Below, in pieces: positions 8,296 through 17,449 of a stretch of 64,000 nucleotides of DNA. A program made the position numbers and the translations under genes. The stretch spans positions 84,938 through 148,937 of the forward strand of contig DAIMEJ010000008.1 in NCBI GenBank assembly GCA_036725345.1, read 5' to 3'. The first letter of the stretch is position 1. Each line of letters opens with the position of its first letter. The DNA is from JAPLJU01 sp036725345. GTDB taxonomy: Bacteria; Desulfobacterota; Syntrophia; Syntrophales; UBA2192. The notes below the pieces were generated by a model. The model did no database searches. It was not told where the DNA came from and saw only the letters and a program-made list of their open reading frames with translations.

Positions 8296-9678
8296 TTATT
8301 TCCATCCCGGAAGGGGGTCCGCCACGGGTTCGGTGAAGGGCTCCGTCCGATGGAGGATGCCGTTGGCGTAGTACATTGAAACGTCTTTTTCGGAGAAGCC
8401 GAGTATTTTTGTCATGATGTCCGTCGTGTCCTCCCCGATGGCAGGAGCGCCTCTGAAGACCTGCCCCGGTGTCAGTGACATTTTGGGGATGACGCCGCCG
8501 ACACGAATGGGAACGCCGGACTGCCGGTCCACCACGGGCACGTGCGATTCTCGCAGGCGGAAGTGCTCTTCGTTGAGCATGTCATTGGCGTTCATGATCC
8601 TGCAGCACCCGATCTGGGCGGCGTTCAGTGCCAGTTCCACCTCCATGCGGGTCCTGCTCGCACAGTACTCCCTCAACTTGCGGTCGAGTTCGAGGCCCTT
8701 GGGGGAGCTCACGGCCGCCGCGTCCTTGGAACAGTTGTCGTAGCTGTACTCCTCGGGGTCGAGTTTCAGGAATTTCGGCACCCTCTCGTAGATGATGGGT
8801 CCGAGAGCCCCGATCCAGACGTAGCCGTCCTTGCACTGGAAGGTGTCATAGGGCTGGAAGGTGGGGGCCTTGTTTCCGGCATGGCCGCTCACCTTGCCTT
8901 CGCCGGTGGCCCAGGGCATCTGGAAACCCATGGTGGCGTGGACGGCCTCATACTGGCTGCAATCGATGACCTGTCCTTTGCCCGTTTTCTGGGCTTCCCA
9001 GAGGCCCATCATGACGGCGGCCCATCCGTGCAGAGCCGTCAGATAATCGGCGGTGTAGACCTTGGCCCGCTGGGGGGGACCTGCCGGGTCGCCCGTCACG
9101 GCGATCATGCCCCCGAAGGCCTGCCCGAGGGCGTCGTAACCGGGTCTCCCGAGCATGTCATCGGAACCGAACTGACCGTAAGTGCTGACCCGCAAGATCA
9201 CCAGCTTGGGGTTCACCGCCAGGGCCAGTTCGGGCGTGATACCCGATCTTTCGAGGGTTCCGGGGGCGGAGGACTCCATCCAGACGTCGGATATCTTCCA
9301 CAGCGCCATCATGAGTTCCATTCCCTTGGGATCCTTGAAGTTGAGCCCGAAGGAAAGCCTGTTGACGGCCTCGTTGGCCCAGTCGCACCCGTGATTTCTC
9401 TTCCCCCTGACCAAGTGAGGTCCCGTGCGCCTGTGGATGTCACCGCCCGGCCGTTCGACGTGGATCATCTCCGCCCCGAACATGGCCATCTTGGTCCCGG
9501 CAAAGGGCTGGGCGATGACGATGCCCGAGCTGACGACCCGGATGCCCTGGAGAGGCCCGAACTTTGGGATGAGCATTGGCGTTTCCGGCCGCTTCAGGTT
9601 CTTGATCCAGTCGGGAATCGTGGCCTTGAGTTCTGTGATCTGTTCCTCGTGCTTAACAAGACGCTTGTCGTGTGCCAT
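8296..9678 (-). CDS. CaiB/BaiF family class III CoA transferase
   Basis: 460-aa formyl-CoA-transferase-type enzyme that moves CoA between carboxylic acids. Residues about 40-70 give the family start (GPLQGIRVVSSGIVIAQPFAG), then FGAEMIHVERPGGD, a LGRPGYDALGQAFGG motif, SQYEAVHATMG and GEDTTDIMTKILGF at the end. A 38-residue charged N-terminal extension precedes the domain. An excellent ribosome site (AAGGAGGT) lies 7 bp before the ATG. It is near an MFS carrier and an alpha/beta hydrolase, consistent with activation of an imported carboxylic acid. Actual substrate unknown. Confidence 0.92.
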   Translation of the reverse strand: MAHDKRLVKHEEQITELKATIPDWIKNLKRPETPMLIPKFGPLQGIRVVSSGIVIAQPFAGTKMAMFGAEMIHVERPGGDIHRRTGPHLVRGKRNHGCDWANEAVNRLSFGLNFKDPKGMELMMALWKISDVWMESSAPGTLERSGITPELALAVNPKLVILRVSTYGQFGSDDMLGRPGYDALGQAFGGMIAVTGDPAGPPQRAKVYTADYLTALHGWAAVMMGLWEAQKTGKGQVIDCSQYEAVHATMGFQMPWATGEGKVSGHAGNKAPTFQPYDTFQCKDGYVWIGALGPIIYERVPKFLKLDPEEYSYDNCSKDAAAVSSPKGLELDRKLREYCASRTRMEVELALNAAQIGCCRIMNANDMLNEEHFRLRESHVPVVDRQSGVPIRVGGVIPKMSLTPGQVFRGAPAIGEDTTDIMTKILGFSEKDVSMYYANGILHRTEPFTEPVADPLPGWK

Positions 9679-10103
9679 ACATCCATACCTCCTTTTTTTA
9701 TATTGATGATGTCACTGCTGGAATAGCGATATTAAAAGTCCCTGAACACGCGTTTTGCTAAAGTGAGAGCAGAGGCACTTTCCAGGCTGTTATCGGTCCT
9801 GCTTTGTCAAAAAAAGGATTCAACGATCAGCGCGTCGTTGAAACGAGATAAAGTGTTTGGTATGGTCTTTTCTGGCCTTATGCCGACGTGTCTTGGCTGC
9901 AGGCAAGCAACAGGAAACAAGGAGACTTCCTGTCAGTGAGGCAGGGTGAATTTGAGTTGCATCGAACCTCCTGAATCTGCCACATTCCCGAAAGTGGGCC
10001 GGGAGATGTCAACCGGGATGCAAAACTGCTATCCTTATAATAGGAGCGGGAAGAAATAGCAAGGTCTTTTTTACCTCTTCATTCTCGTTCCGCAACCCGG
10101 GAA
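9679..10103. other. Gene-free stretch
   Basis: About 425 bp without a supported gene. It carries the leader and ribosome site of the CoA transferase at its left end and the 3' flank of the alpha/beta hydrolase at its right end. I see no tRNA, repeat or strong terminator. Confidence 0.5.
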
Positions 10104-10949
10104 TCAGCCCCTTCCTTTGTGTGCGAGGATGTCCGCCGCAAAGCGATTCATCTCCGACAGAACGACGGCGCGGGCCTCGTGGTGGGGGATGTGCCCGCAG
10201 GCCGGGATCAGGAGTTTCCTGGCGGGGCCCGTCACCTTCCCGGCGATGGAGTCCACCTGCGCCGGTGTGCCGTACTGGTCGTCCGCGCCCTGGATGGCAA
10301 GAACGGGACACGCCACTCCGGGCAGATACTCCTCCAGGTTCCAGGTTCGGAACTCGGACGAAAGCCACGTCTCGGCCCAACCGCGGAACATGAGGTCCGT
10401 GTTCGCGCCGTGGTATTTCGAAAGGCGCTCCGGGAGATCGGTGGTTCTGTAAATCTGCACGGCCTCTTCGATCCCCTTCACCGTGACGTCTTCCACGAAG
10501 ACGTGGGCCGCTTCCGTGACCACACCCAGGACGTCTTTCGGGTGCACGGAAGCGAAGATGAGCGCGATGGAACCCCCGTCGCTGTGACCGACGAGGATGG
10601 ATTCCCCCACCCCGCATTTTTCGAGGACCTCCGGGAAAGTCCCGAGGGCCTCTTCGTGCAGGTAATGCACCGGCCTCGGGAGGCTCACGGGATCGGACTT
10701 CCCGTAACCCCAGCGGTCGTAGACCAGCCCGCCGAGACCGGTCATCATGCAGAGGGCCGCCGGGAAATCCCGCCACTGGCCGATGCTGCCCAGCCCCTCG
10801 TGCAGAAAGACGATCGTGGGTGACGCCCCGTCCGCGGCCTCTGTGCCCGGGTGGATCCTCTCGGCGAAGAGACGGTGCCCGCCGGCCTCCACATAAAATG
10901 ACTGCCTCGAAAGAACGCCTGTCCGGCTCATTTTCCCGGGAGGGCCCAT
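10104..10949 (-). CDS. Alpha/beta hydrolase
   Basis: 281-aa alpha/beta-hydrolase-fold enzyme. Motifs are the oxyanion segment FLHEGLGS, nucleophile elbow GHSDGG (Ser), acid region AIQGADDQYGT and terminal catalytic His in ACGHIPHHE. Closest in feel to MhpC-type or prolyl/haloalkane-type hydrolases, but no substrate can be assigned. Transcribed divergently from the MFS carrier gene. ATG 10949 is taken as start; ATG 10931 (MSRTGVL) is an alternative. Confidence 0.88.
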   Translation of the reverse strand: MGPPGKMSRTGVLSRQSFYVEAGGHRLFAERIHPGTEAADGASPTIVFLHEGLGSIGQWRDFPAALCMMTGLGGLVYDRWGYGKSDPVSLPRPVHYLHEEALGTFPEVLEKCGVGESILVGHSDGGSIALIFASVHPKDVLGVVTEAAHVFVEDVTVKGIEEAVQIYRTTDLPERLSKYHGANTDLMFRGWAETWLSSEFRTWNLEEYLPGVACPVLAIQGADDQYGTPAQVDSIAGKVTGPARKLLIPACGHIPHHEARAVVLSEMNRFAADILAHKGRG

Positions 10950-11119
10950 GGCATTGAAGTACGCTCCGATCTCCTGTATAGGTTATGGAACATGCAGCCG
11001 CGATTTTCGTGCGCGATCAGGCCGTGTCTTAACATAATTCGCGGGAACCTTCAGCAAAATTGTAAGCGGTGGAAAGCCCGCCCAGCCTGAGAGAAGAAAC
11101 GACGGAAGGAGAAAGAGCC

Positions 11120-12328
11120 TTGGGTAACGAGATCCGTTTCACGCCGTCCGGGACGGTTCACCGTTGGAAGGTTCTGTGGGCGGCCTTCATCACCTATCTT
11201 CTCGACAGCTATGACCTGATCGTGCTGGCCATCGCCATGCCGGTTTTGCTCAAGGTCCTCGATATCTCGCTGCCCGAGGGGGGGCTGATCGGCTCCGCCA
11301 CGATGGCGGGCGCCGTGGCGGGCGGGGTCGTCTTCGGGCTGATCGCCGAAAACTACGGGCGGCGGTTCTCACTGATCATCGCGCTCCTCTGGCTCGGCAT
11401 CTCCATGGGTTTCATCTACTTCATCCACACCTGGGGGGCGTGGATCGTCCTTCGCTTCATCACCGGGATCGCCGTCGGCGGCATCTGGGGTCCCTGTTCA
11501 GCCCTGATCGCGGAGCACTGGGCGCCTCAGTACCGCGGCCGGGCCGCCTCGCTCGTCCTCAGCAGTTTTGCCGTCGGCGCGGTTCTTGCCTCTTTCGTCG
11601 GGCGGCTCGTTCTCACCGTGGACTGGCGGTACCTCTTCCTGGCCGGAACGATTTCCATCCTCTTTGCCGCCATGGTGGCCTGGATCGTTCCGCCGGATTC
11701 TGTCCGGAAGGCCGGGGGAACAGAAGGGGCACAGAAGGTAGGCATCGGAGCGATCTTCGAAAAAGGGCTTGCCAGAACCACGTTTCTCGCGACACTCGTC
11801 AGTGTCGTCAACCTCGCCGGCTACTGGGGCGCGGCCTACTGGATCCCCACCTTCCTGACCCTCGAGCGGGGGCTCAGCCTCACGATGATGGCCAACTTCT
11901 CCCTCTTCATGTACATCGGCATGTTTTTCGGCTTCCAGTTTTTCGGGATCCTCTCCGACCGGATCGGGCGGCGAAACGCCATGATCGTCGCCTTCCTGAT
12001 GGTGGCGCTCTCGATTGCCGTCTACATCGTCGTCCCCGACCCGATCTTTCTATTCTGGTGGGGGATGGTCGTGGGGTTCGGGCTCCCCGGCGTGGGCGGC
12101 ATTCTCGGGGCCTACTACGCGGAGCTTTTCCCGGAGCGCATCCGCGCCTACGCGGGCGGTTTCTGCTGGAACACCGGAAGGATCGGCGCCATCCTGGCAC
12201 CCTACACGATCGGGTACCTGGGGAAGCACTACGGGCTGCAAACGGGGCTTGCCGTTACCTGTGTCGTTTACGTCCTGGGGGCGGGTTTGCTTCTGTTTCT
12301 GCCGGAAACCCTCAAGAGAAAGGCTTGA
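11120..12328 (+). CDS. MFS transporter, aromatic acid/metabolite:H+ symporter type
   Basis: 402-aa inner-membrane carrier with 12 predicted hydrophobic segments. DSYDL in the first segment matches the charged D-x-Y-D pattern of the aromatic-acid:H+ symporter branch, and NYGRRF and DRIGRRN are the two cytoplasmic MFS loop motifs. TTG 11120 is preferred because GGAAGGAG (11104-11111) lies 8 bp upstream; the in-frame GTG at 11069 lacks such a site. Probably imports an organic or aromatic acid for the neighbouring CoA-transfer genes. Substrate inferred. Confidence 0.9.
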   Translation: MGNEIRFTPSGTVHRWKVLWAAFITYLLDSYDLIVLAIAMPVLLKVLDISLPEGGLIGSATMAGAVAGGVVFGLIAENYGRRFSLIIALLWLGISMGFIYFIHTWGAWIVLRFITGIAVGGIWGPCSALIAEHWAPQYRGRAASLVLSSFAVGAVLASFVGRLVLTVDWRYLFLAGTISILFAAMVAWIVPPDSVRKAGGTEGAQKVGIGAIFEKGLARTTFLATLVSVVNLAGYWGAAYWIPTFLTLERGLSLTMMANFSLFMYIGMFFGFQFFGILSDRIGRRNAMIVAFLMVALSIAVYIVVPDPIFLFWWGMVVGFGLPGVGGILGAYYAELFPERIRAYAGGFCWNTGRIGAILAPYTIGYLGKHYGLQTGLAVTCVVYVLGAGLLLFLPETLKRKA

Positions 12329-12331
12329 GAA

Positions 12332-12913
12332 ATGGAGCGGGAGATAAACACGGCGGATTATCTCGGGAAGAGGACCCTGATCCTGGGCGATGTCAACACC
12401 GGGAAGACCACGCTGACGCAGCGAATCCTCGATGCCTTGTGCGGGCAGGGCCTGGGCCCGAGAATCGTCGTCATCGACATGGCCCCGGAGGTTCCCGAAG
12501 CGATGATCCGGGAGAAGAGACTCACGGGGATCGGCGGAAGGCTCCAGACCCCCGCCGGGGGGGATGCCGTCTATTTGAGGGACGATCTCGTCCCCCCGAG
12601 GCTCAGCACGAAAAGCGAGGCCGAGGCAGAGGAGAAGGCCATCCAGAACACCCGGAAGCTGGAGGTCCTTTTCCGGAGGTACCATGAACTGAAAAGCGAT
12701 ATCCTCGTCATGAACGACATCAGCCTCTACCTGCAGGCGGGCCGGGCGGTTCGACTCATCCAGTGGATGCAAACGGCAAAAACCGTTGTTGCAAACGGCT
12801 ATTTCGGCGAGAAGCTCGGGAGCGGCATACTCTCCCGGCGTGAGAGGGCAGAGATGGAATCCCTCCTGCCCTTTTTTGATCGTGTCTTGAGGCTGCAGGG
12901 GAGTGGAATCTAA
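12332..12913 (+). CDS. Orphan P-loop NTPase
   Basis: 193-aa protein with Walker A GDVNTGKTT (residues about 19-27) and strand VVIDMAPEVPE, then a Walker-B-like ILVMNDIS (about residue 127). The overall feel is of a small SIMIBI/kinase-type NTPase such as the ATP domain of Clp1/Grc3, but I cannot place it in a named family. It starts 4 bp after the MFS stop, so it is translationally linked to the carrier. Role unknown. Confidence 0.75.
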   Translation: MEREINTADYLGKRTLILGDVNTGKTTLTQRILDALCGQGLGPRIVVIDMAPEVPEAMIREKRLTGIGGRLQTPAGGDAVYLRDDLVPPRLSTKSEAEAEEKAIQNTRKLEVLFRRYHELKSDILVMNDISLYLQAGRAVRLIQWMQTAKTVVANGYFGEKLGSGILSRRERAEMESLLPFFDRVLRLQGSGI

Positions 12914-12925
12914 GCAGGCTGTTTT

Positions 12926-13393
12926 TTACCCCTCTTTGATTCCCGTGAGTCTTTCAACCTCATCGATAAAGCCAGTCTGTCCCCGGGTGATCTTTTCCCT
13001 GGCTTTTTCGATGGGAAACCAGCCCGCGCGGTCCACTTCGGGAAACTCTTTCTCCATGCCCGAACCGGGTGGCCACCCCAGAGGAAAGGTGTTGCTTCGG
13101 ATTGCTGCCGGGTCAAAGTCCCCTTCGAAGGCCCAGGCGTGAATAAGCTTCCCGCTGGGCTGCCGGATCGGGGTGAGGGTCCTGTAAGGACCGATGGTTT
13201 GAAACCCCGTTTCCTCGGTGAATTCCCGCTTCGCCGCTTCCAGCGGTTCCTCCTCGGTGAATTCACCTTTCGGGATGGACCAGGCACCGTCGTCCTTCCT
13301 GGCCCAGTAAGGACCTCCCGGGTGGACAAGAAAAACCTCGACCAGGGAACCACGGCGTCGGTAGGCAAGCAGGCCTGCGCTCTTTCTGGACAT
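12926..13393 (-). CDS. NUDIX hydrolase
   Basis: 155-aa hydrolase of nucleoside-diphosphate-linked compounds. The Nudix box is complete in GEFTEEEPLEAAKREFTEE followed by TG (residues about 43-63), matching Gx5Ex7REUxEExGU. The N-terminus SAGLLAYRRRG and WSIPKGE resemble the NTP-pyrophosphohydrolase/Ap4A-type branch. It begins 9 bp after selD and is the last gene of the minus-strand selenium run. Any link to selenium is positional only. Confidence 0.92.
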   Translation of the reverse strand: MSRKSAGLLAYRRRGSLVEVFLVHPGGPYWARKDDGAWSIPKGEFTEEEPLEAAKREFTEETGFQTIGPYRTLTPIRQPSGKLIHAWAFEGDFDPAAIRSNTFPLGWPPGSGMEKEFPEVDRAGWFPIEKAREKITRGQTGFIDEVERLTGIKEG

Positions 13394-13402
13394 GGACTTT
13401 TT

Positions 13403-14449
13403 TCACTCCACCCGGATCCTGCCCTTTGGTGCAGCCACCACCTCACCCACGATGGCGGCATCCTCGATACCGGCCTCCAGCATTTTTCGAACAAGGGTAT
13501 CCGCATCCCCTGCGGGGAGGGCAACTAGCAGTCCTCCCGCGGTCTGGGGGTCGAAAAGGATTTCCAGCAGCCACTCCGGGCAGGAGGGTTCCACGTCGAT
13601 CATAGGCATCCGGAAATTCTTGTTACGGTACAGCCCTCCGGGGACATACCCCGACTCGACAAGTTCCCGGACGCCCTTGAAGAAGGGAACCGCTGAGGCC
13701 CGTATCTTCATGCCCGCTTCGCTTCCGTCGATCATTTCACAGGCGTGTCCCAGAAGACCGAAACCCGTGACATCGGTGCAGGCATGGATCTCGGGCATTC
13801 CGGTCATGAGTTCGGCGGCCCGCCGGTTGAGCGTCGTCATCGCCTTGACGGCTTTTTCGACGAGGCCCGGGTCGGCTTCCCCCCCCTTTATGGCGGTACT
13901 GACTATCCCCGTTCCAAGGGCTTTTGTCAGGATGAGCCTGTCTCCGGGGCGTCCGCCTCGATTGAACAGGACCCGGTCTGGTCGGATGACACCCGTCACG
14001 GAAAGGCCGTATTTCGGCTCGTCGTCCTCCACGCTGTGGCCCCCCACGAGCGTCACATCCGCCTCGTGTATCTTGTCGAGGCCTCCCTGGAGGATTTGTC
14101 TCAGAACTTCCATCGGGAGCTTCTTCGGCGGAAAGCAGATAATGTTCATGGCGGTGATGGGCTTTCCCCCCATGGCGTAGACATCCGAGAGTGCGTTTGC
14201 GGCGGCAATCTGGCCAAAGAGGTAGGGGTCGTCCACTATAGGCGTGAAAAAGTCAAGGGTCAGGATCAACGCAAGATCGTCGGAAATTTTATACACCCCT
14301 GCGTCCTCGAAACCTTCGAGCCCGGCGATGAGGTTGGGGTCGGGTCTCAAAGTCAAACCTTTGAGGGCTCGGTTCAGGTCCTCCGGACCGATCTTGCAGG
14401 CTCAGCCGGCGCCGTGAACCATCTCCGTCAGTCGGATTTTTTTTGTCAT
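13403..14449 (-). CDS. selD: Selenide, water dikinase, selenocysteine-containing (in-frame UGA)
   Basis: SelD makes selenophosphate from selenide and ATP, the selenium donor for Sec-tRNA. Reading from ATG 14449 gives MTKKIRLTEMVHGAG, then TGA (14404-14402), then ACKIGPEDL. The TGA occupies the exact catalytic Cys/Sec site of SelD (HGAG-U-xCK), with the catalytic Lys three residues later. Downstream the 348-aa frame is a normal SelD: DFFTPIVDDPYLFGQIAAANALSDVYAMGG and the GG(H/A)S motif. GGGGAG lies about 9 bp before the ATG. Stopping at the UGA would leave an artificial start near 14356 that lacks the active site. Fifth gene of the minus-strand selenium run. Confidence 0.95.
14369..14404 (-). 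promoter_or_regulatory. Putative bacterial SECIS downstream of the selD UGA
   Basis: After the UGA a hairpin can form with inner stem GGTCC/GGACC and apical loop GGA about 18-20 nt downstream, within an outer TCGGT/ACCGA pairing. This is the spacing of bacterial SECIS loops. Folding was judged by eye. Confidence 0.5.
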
Positions 14450-14555
14450 TTCATCTTCTCCCCGGGATTTTTTCAAATCTCCCTAAGGTCTTACTTCTCA
14501 CATTTTCGCTGATGATTCAAGGGACCTCAGGGCGGCAGGGCCTTGAATCGCCGGG

Positions 14556-15440
14556 TCATCCCCTCGTGTATTCCGATAACCAGGACGCGTAATGATCCCT
14601 GAATACGTCGGGCAGGACGCGGATGATCTCGCTGATCCGGGTGGCGGGGGTGGCCTTTGCGTAAAGACCCGCCGTCCGGTTGGCTTTTGCCGTGACGACG
14701 GCGGCGATCCGGGGATCGAGACCCGAGGCGATCAGAGCACCCATCATGCCACTGATCGTGTCGCCGGTCCCCCCGATGGCCTCGAGCGCCGGCACATCGG
14801 GCTCTGCGACGGTTGCCAGGATTTTCCCGGCTTCGACCACGAAATCCGTTGACCCCTTGACGAGAAGCATCTTCGCCGCGCTTTTATTCCGGTAGGCGGC
14901 CTTGACCAGCTCGGGAACTTTTGTCACGTCGGACTCGAAAAGGTGCCGGCTCACATAAGCCGGGTGGGTCGCCTCCGGGTCGGCGAGAAAGGCGATTTCC
15001 GAGGGGTCCGGCGTGAAGACATCGAAGCCGGGCGCGAGTCCCGCGGCCTTGGCCGCGTACATGGCAGCCGCATCGGCGATCAGGACGGGTTTATTCGGCA
15101 GTCTCGACGCCGCCTCATAAACCCTTCTCATGAGTCCCATGACAGGGAGCATGTAGTGGAGGACGAGAACCCGGGGCTGAAGAGACGATAGGTTTTCAGA
15201 GAGGTATTCGTAGATCTTTCTGCTTCCCCTGCCGGAGCCGCTGTCCCCCACGAGGAGCGCGTGAGGGGCTTCGATGCCGAGGAAACCGGCTGTCGCGCAG
15301 GCGGCGCTCACAAGAGCGGCCGTGCCCTGCGTGCAGGGGATGAACTTTTCCTCCATGACCAAGGAATTGCCGTCGAAGCTTACGGCTCCGAAGATCAGGG
15401 GGATGTCTTCGCGGGGGACGGTCCCGCAGATGAGAAACAT
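14556..15440 (-). CDS. NAD(P)H-hydrate-dehydratase-like (ribokinase-fold) protein in the selenium operon
   Basis: 294-aa protein. The C-terminal GGTGDTISGMMGALIASG has the Gly-x-Gly-Asp catalytic segment of the YjeF-C/ribokinase superfamily, and LLVKGSTDFVV and FTPDPSEIAFL match neighbouring strands. ATG 15440 (MFLICGTVPREDIPLIFG) avoids the 41-bp overlap that ATG 15485 would cause. It sits between a DUF3343 gene and selD, so it is more likely a specialised member of the selenium locus than the housekeeping NAD(P)HX repair enzyme. That role is inference. Confidence 0.72.
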   Translation of the reverse strand: MFLICGTVPREDIPLIFGAVSFDGNSLVMEEKFIPCTQGTAALVSAACATAGFLGIEAPHALLVGDSGSGRGSRKIYEYLSENLSSLQPRVLVLHYMLPVMGLMRRVYEAASRLPNKPVLIADAAAMYAAKAAGLAPGFDVFTPDPSEIAFLADPEATHPAYVSRHLFESDVTKVPELVKAAYRNKSAAKMLLVKGSTDFVVEAGKILATVAEPDVPALEAIGGTGDTISGMMGALIASGLDPRIAAVVTAKANRTAGLYAKATPATRISEIIRVLPDVFRDHYASWLSEYTRG

Positions 15441-15444
15441 GTTA

Positions 15445-15978
15445 TCACTTATGACCGTTCGACCAGATGTCGAGGGATTCGACAAAGGCCCGGTCGAGCA
15501 TCAGGGAACAGAGCGTGTGGCCCTTTTCCCGGGGTCTTTGCGCCTCACTCAGTTTCCTGCCGAGAAGTTCCGCGTGGAGGTAGGGAACGTCAGGGCACCC
15601 TCCGCCGGACACATTGAGGACGACGCCCGATTCCCTGTCGAAGGTAAGCTTCATGTTGCCGGCCTTGACCATGACGGCGCTGTCAAAGTCGGTGACCTTC
15701 ACGACTTCGAGGAGCTCACCGTTTCCTTTAATCGGCAGTATGTCGATATAGTCGGCCTTTTTGTCCTTGAGGATGCGCTCGACCCCCACTTTTTCGATCA
15801 GGTTGATTTCCAGCGCGAGGTCACAGCCCCGCCTGAGAATCGGCGGAGGTGCGACAAGTTTCGCGTCAATGCCGGCTTCCTTGAGAAGCCTCTCCCCTTT
15901 TATGGCCTCCTCGACGGCGTTGAAAAGAATGAGGCCTCCGCCTTCGAAGGTTTCTTTTTTCCTGAAACCGAATACCAT
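15445..15978 (-). CDS. DUF3343 (putative Se/S carrier) domain protein
   Basis: 177 aa from ATG 15978, with GGAG upstream. Longer forms would overlap the TusA-like gene. Residues about 12-70 (GLILFNAVEEAIKGERLLK...VAPPPILRRGCDLAL) fit DUF3343, a small domain repeatedly found with selenium genes and thought to carry Se or S on its Cys. The second half (DFDSAVMVKAGNMKL...GGGCPDVPYLHAELLG) is an additional region I cannot name, holding another conserved-looking Cys. Four bp from the next gene, so cotranscribed. Confidence 0.78.
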   Translation of the reverse strand: MVFGFRKKETFEGGGLILFNAVEEAIKGERLLKEAGIDAKLVAPPPILRRGCDLALEINLIEKVGVERILKDKKADYIDILPIKGNGELLEVVKVTDFDSAVMVKAGNMKLTFDRESGVVLNVSGGGCPDVPYLHAELLGRKLSEAQRPREKGHTLCSLMLDRAFVESLDIWSNGHK

Positions 15979-16108
15979 TCCTGTTCTCCAGCGCCCGTCA
16001 TATACAGGATGGCGCGCCGGGATGCAAGGCTCAATATCCCGGATCGTCATGAGGGAAAAACCGCGCCCGGAGCGGGATCCAGCGGGCGGTGTTATAAAGG
16101 CAACGACA

Positions 16109-16324
16109 CTACTTTTTGTCAATCCTGAGCAGGAAAGTATCGGCCCGCTCTTCAATGCTGACGGAACATCCCGAATGGGTCGCCATGCGGCTTACATTTT
16201 CCTTTGACGTTTCCGAATCCACCATCACTTCGATCGGGAAATCACCTTTCGAGATGGCCTTCTTCGCAAGAATGACGGGCTGCGGACAGGACAGCCCCCG
16301 CGCGTCGATGGTTTCCGATGCCAT
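16109..16324 (-). CDS. TusA/SirA-like sulfur (selenium) carrier
   Basis: 71-aa TusA-fold protein with the family signature ARGLSCPQPVI (Cys-Pro-x-Pro, residues about 8-18), the site of persulfide or perselenide. It is encoded 12 bp after yedE, as in selenium loci where a TusA-like carrier pairs with the YedE permease. Probably delivers transported Se or S to SelD-linked steps; the handoff is inferred from position. A second copy of this domain forms the N-terminus of YedF at 21548. Confidence 0.9.
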   Translation of the reverse strand: MASETIDARGLSCPQPVILAKKAISKGDFPIEVMVDSETSKENVSRMATHSGCSVSIEERADTFLLRIDKK

Positions 16325-16336
16325 GAAGTACCTCCT

Positions 16337-17449
16337 CTACCTGCTCTTTTCTCTCATGAAAAGACCTATGGCGATGACCAGAACCAGGCCTGCAATGACC
16401 GCCCACTGACCCCAAACGGACGGGCCGCCGACGGTGAGCACCTGGGTCGCCTTGTCAAATTTGTCGGGTGCGCCGGCCAGGTTGAAATTGTGGGCGAAAG
16501 CCGCGCCGATAAGCATTCCGAACACGAAAACCGAAGCGTCGCCGTCACCTTCGCCGGACATGAAGAACTGCCGGCCCGGGCAGCCGCCGGCCAGGGCAAA
16601 GCAGAGACCCGACAGACTCATACCGAGGAAATTCCACAGGTGGTCGGAGTGGGCGATCGGCTGGGGGGCGAAGCCGACGTTGAATTTGCCGATGAGAAGA
16701 TTGACTGCGAAGGCGGCAACGATAAAACCGAGCACGCCGCTCAGAAGGTGTGTTTCCTTCATGAGGATGAGGTCACGAAGGGCGCCCATCGTGCAGAATC
16801 GCGTCCTCTGCGCGAGGACACCGACCAGGAGGCCCGCGCCGAGGGAGACGAACAGGGGTGCGTGCATAGACCCGGGGCCAGCGCTGCTGAAAAAGATGGG
16901 TCCTTCCGGCGTGAACTTGACCTCGAAGACAAGGAGGACAAAGAGTATCAACATGAAAACGGGCATAACCCACCCTGCCGCGGGACGACTGGGGGTCGAC
17001 CGACCCAGGTTGTAACCGTTTTTAAGGAACCAGACGCCGAGGGCGATCCCCACGGCAAGTCCTGCAATACCCGTGACGGCATTGAGGTCCCCCCCGGCCA
17101 GGCGCGAAAAGGCCCTCCAGGGACAGCCGAGGAAAACCAGTGCCCCCACCATGGCAAAGAACCCCAGCACAAACCGAAGCACCGGTGCCGAGCCCCCTCG
17201 CGGCCTGAATTCCCCGAAGGCCAGCGCCGAGACGAGGGAGCCGAAAACGAAACCGATCAATTCGGGCCGCAGGTACTGAACGGCGCCCGCCCGGTGAAGC
17301 CCCAGCGCCCCCGCTGTGTCACGGGTGAAGCAGGCGACGCAGACGCCCATGTTCGGCGGGTTTCCTAAATATACGAGGTAGGCCGCGATCGCTCCGATGA
17401 CGCCACCCGCCGTGACGATGCCGGCCCGGGACGCAAAAAATTTTTTCAT
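16337..17449 (-). CDS. yedE: YedE family putative selenium transporter
   Basis: 370-aa multi-spanning inner-membrane protein with two YeeE/YedE half-repeats, each with its Cys motif: LGCPWRAFSRLAGGD and GGCPGRQFFMSGEGD. YedE/FdhT-type members are genomically tied to selenium use, and the gene is followed directly by a TusA-like carrier and four more genes ending near selD. AGGAGGGG lies 8 bp before ATG 17449. Transcribed divergently from a LysR regulator. Transport of selenium-containing anions or Se-thio compounds is the usual proposal, not shown here. Confidence 0.9.
   Translation of the reverse strand: MKKFFASRAGIVTAGGVIGAIAAYLVYLGNPPNMGVCVACFTRDTAGALGLHRAGAVQYLRPELIGFVFGSLVSALAFGEFRPRGGSAPVLRFVLGFFAMVGALVFLGCPWRAFSRLAGGDLNAVTGIAGLAVGIALGVWFLKNGYNLGRSTPSRPAAGWVMPVFMLILFVLLVFEVKFTPEGPIFFSSAGPGSMHAPLFVSLGAGLLVGVLAQRTRFCTMGALRDLILMKETHLLSGVLGFIVAAFAVNLLIGKFNVGFAPQPIAHSDHLWNFLGMSLSGLCFALAGGCPGRQFFMSGEGDGDASVFVFGMLIGAAFAHNFNLAGAPDKFDKATQVLTVGGPSVWGQWAVIAGLVLVIAIGLFMREKSR

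Noticed and set aside
9679..10103. Possible RNA gene in the 425-bp gap
   Set aside because: No stable, named RNA fold or promoter-terminator pair could be seen by eye.
14356..14449. selD starting at the TTG near 14356
   Set aside because: That form lacks the catalytic HGAG-x-xCK segment; the frame continues through the UGA to a good start at 14449.
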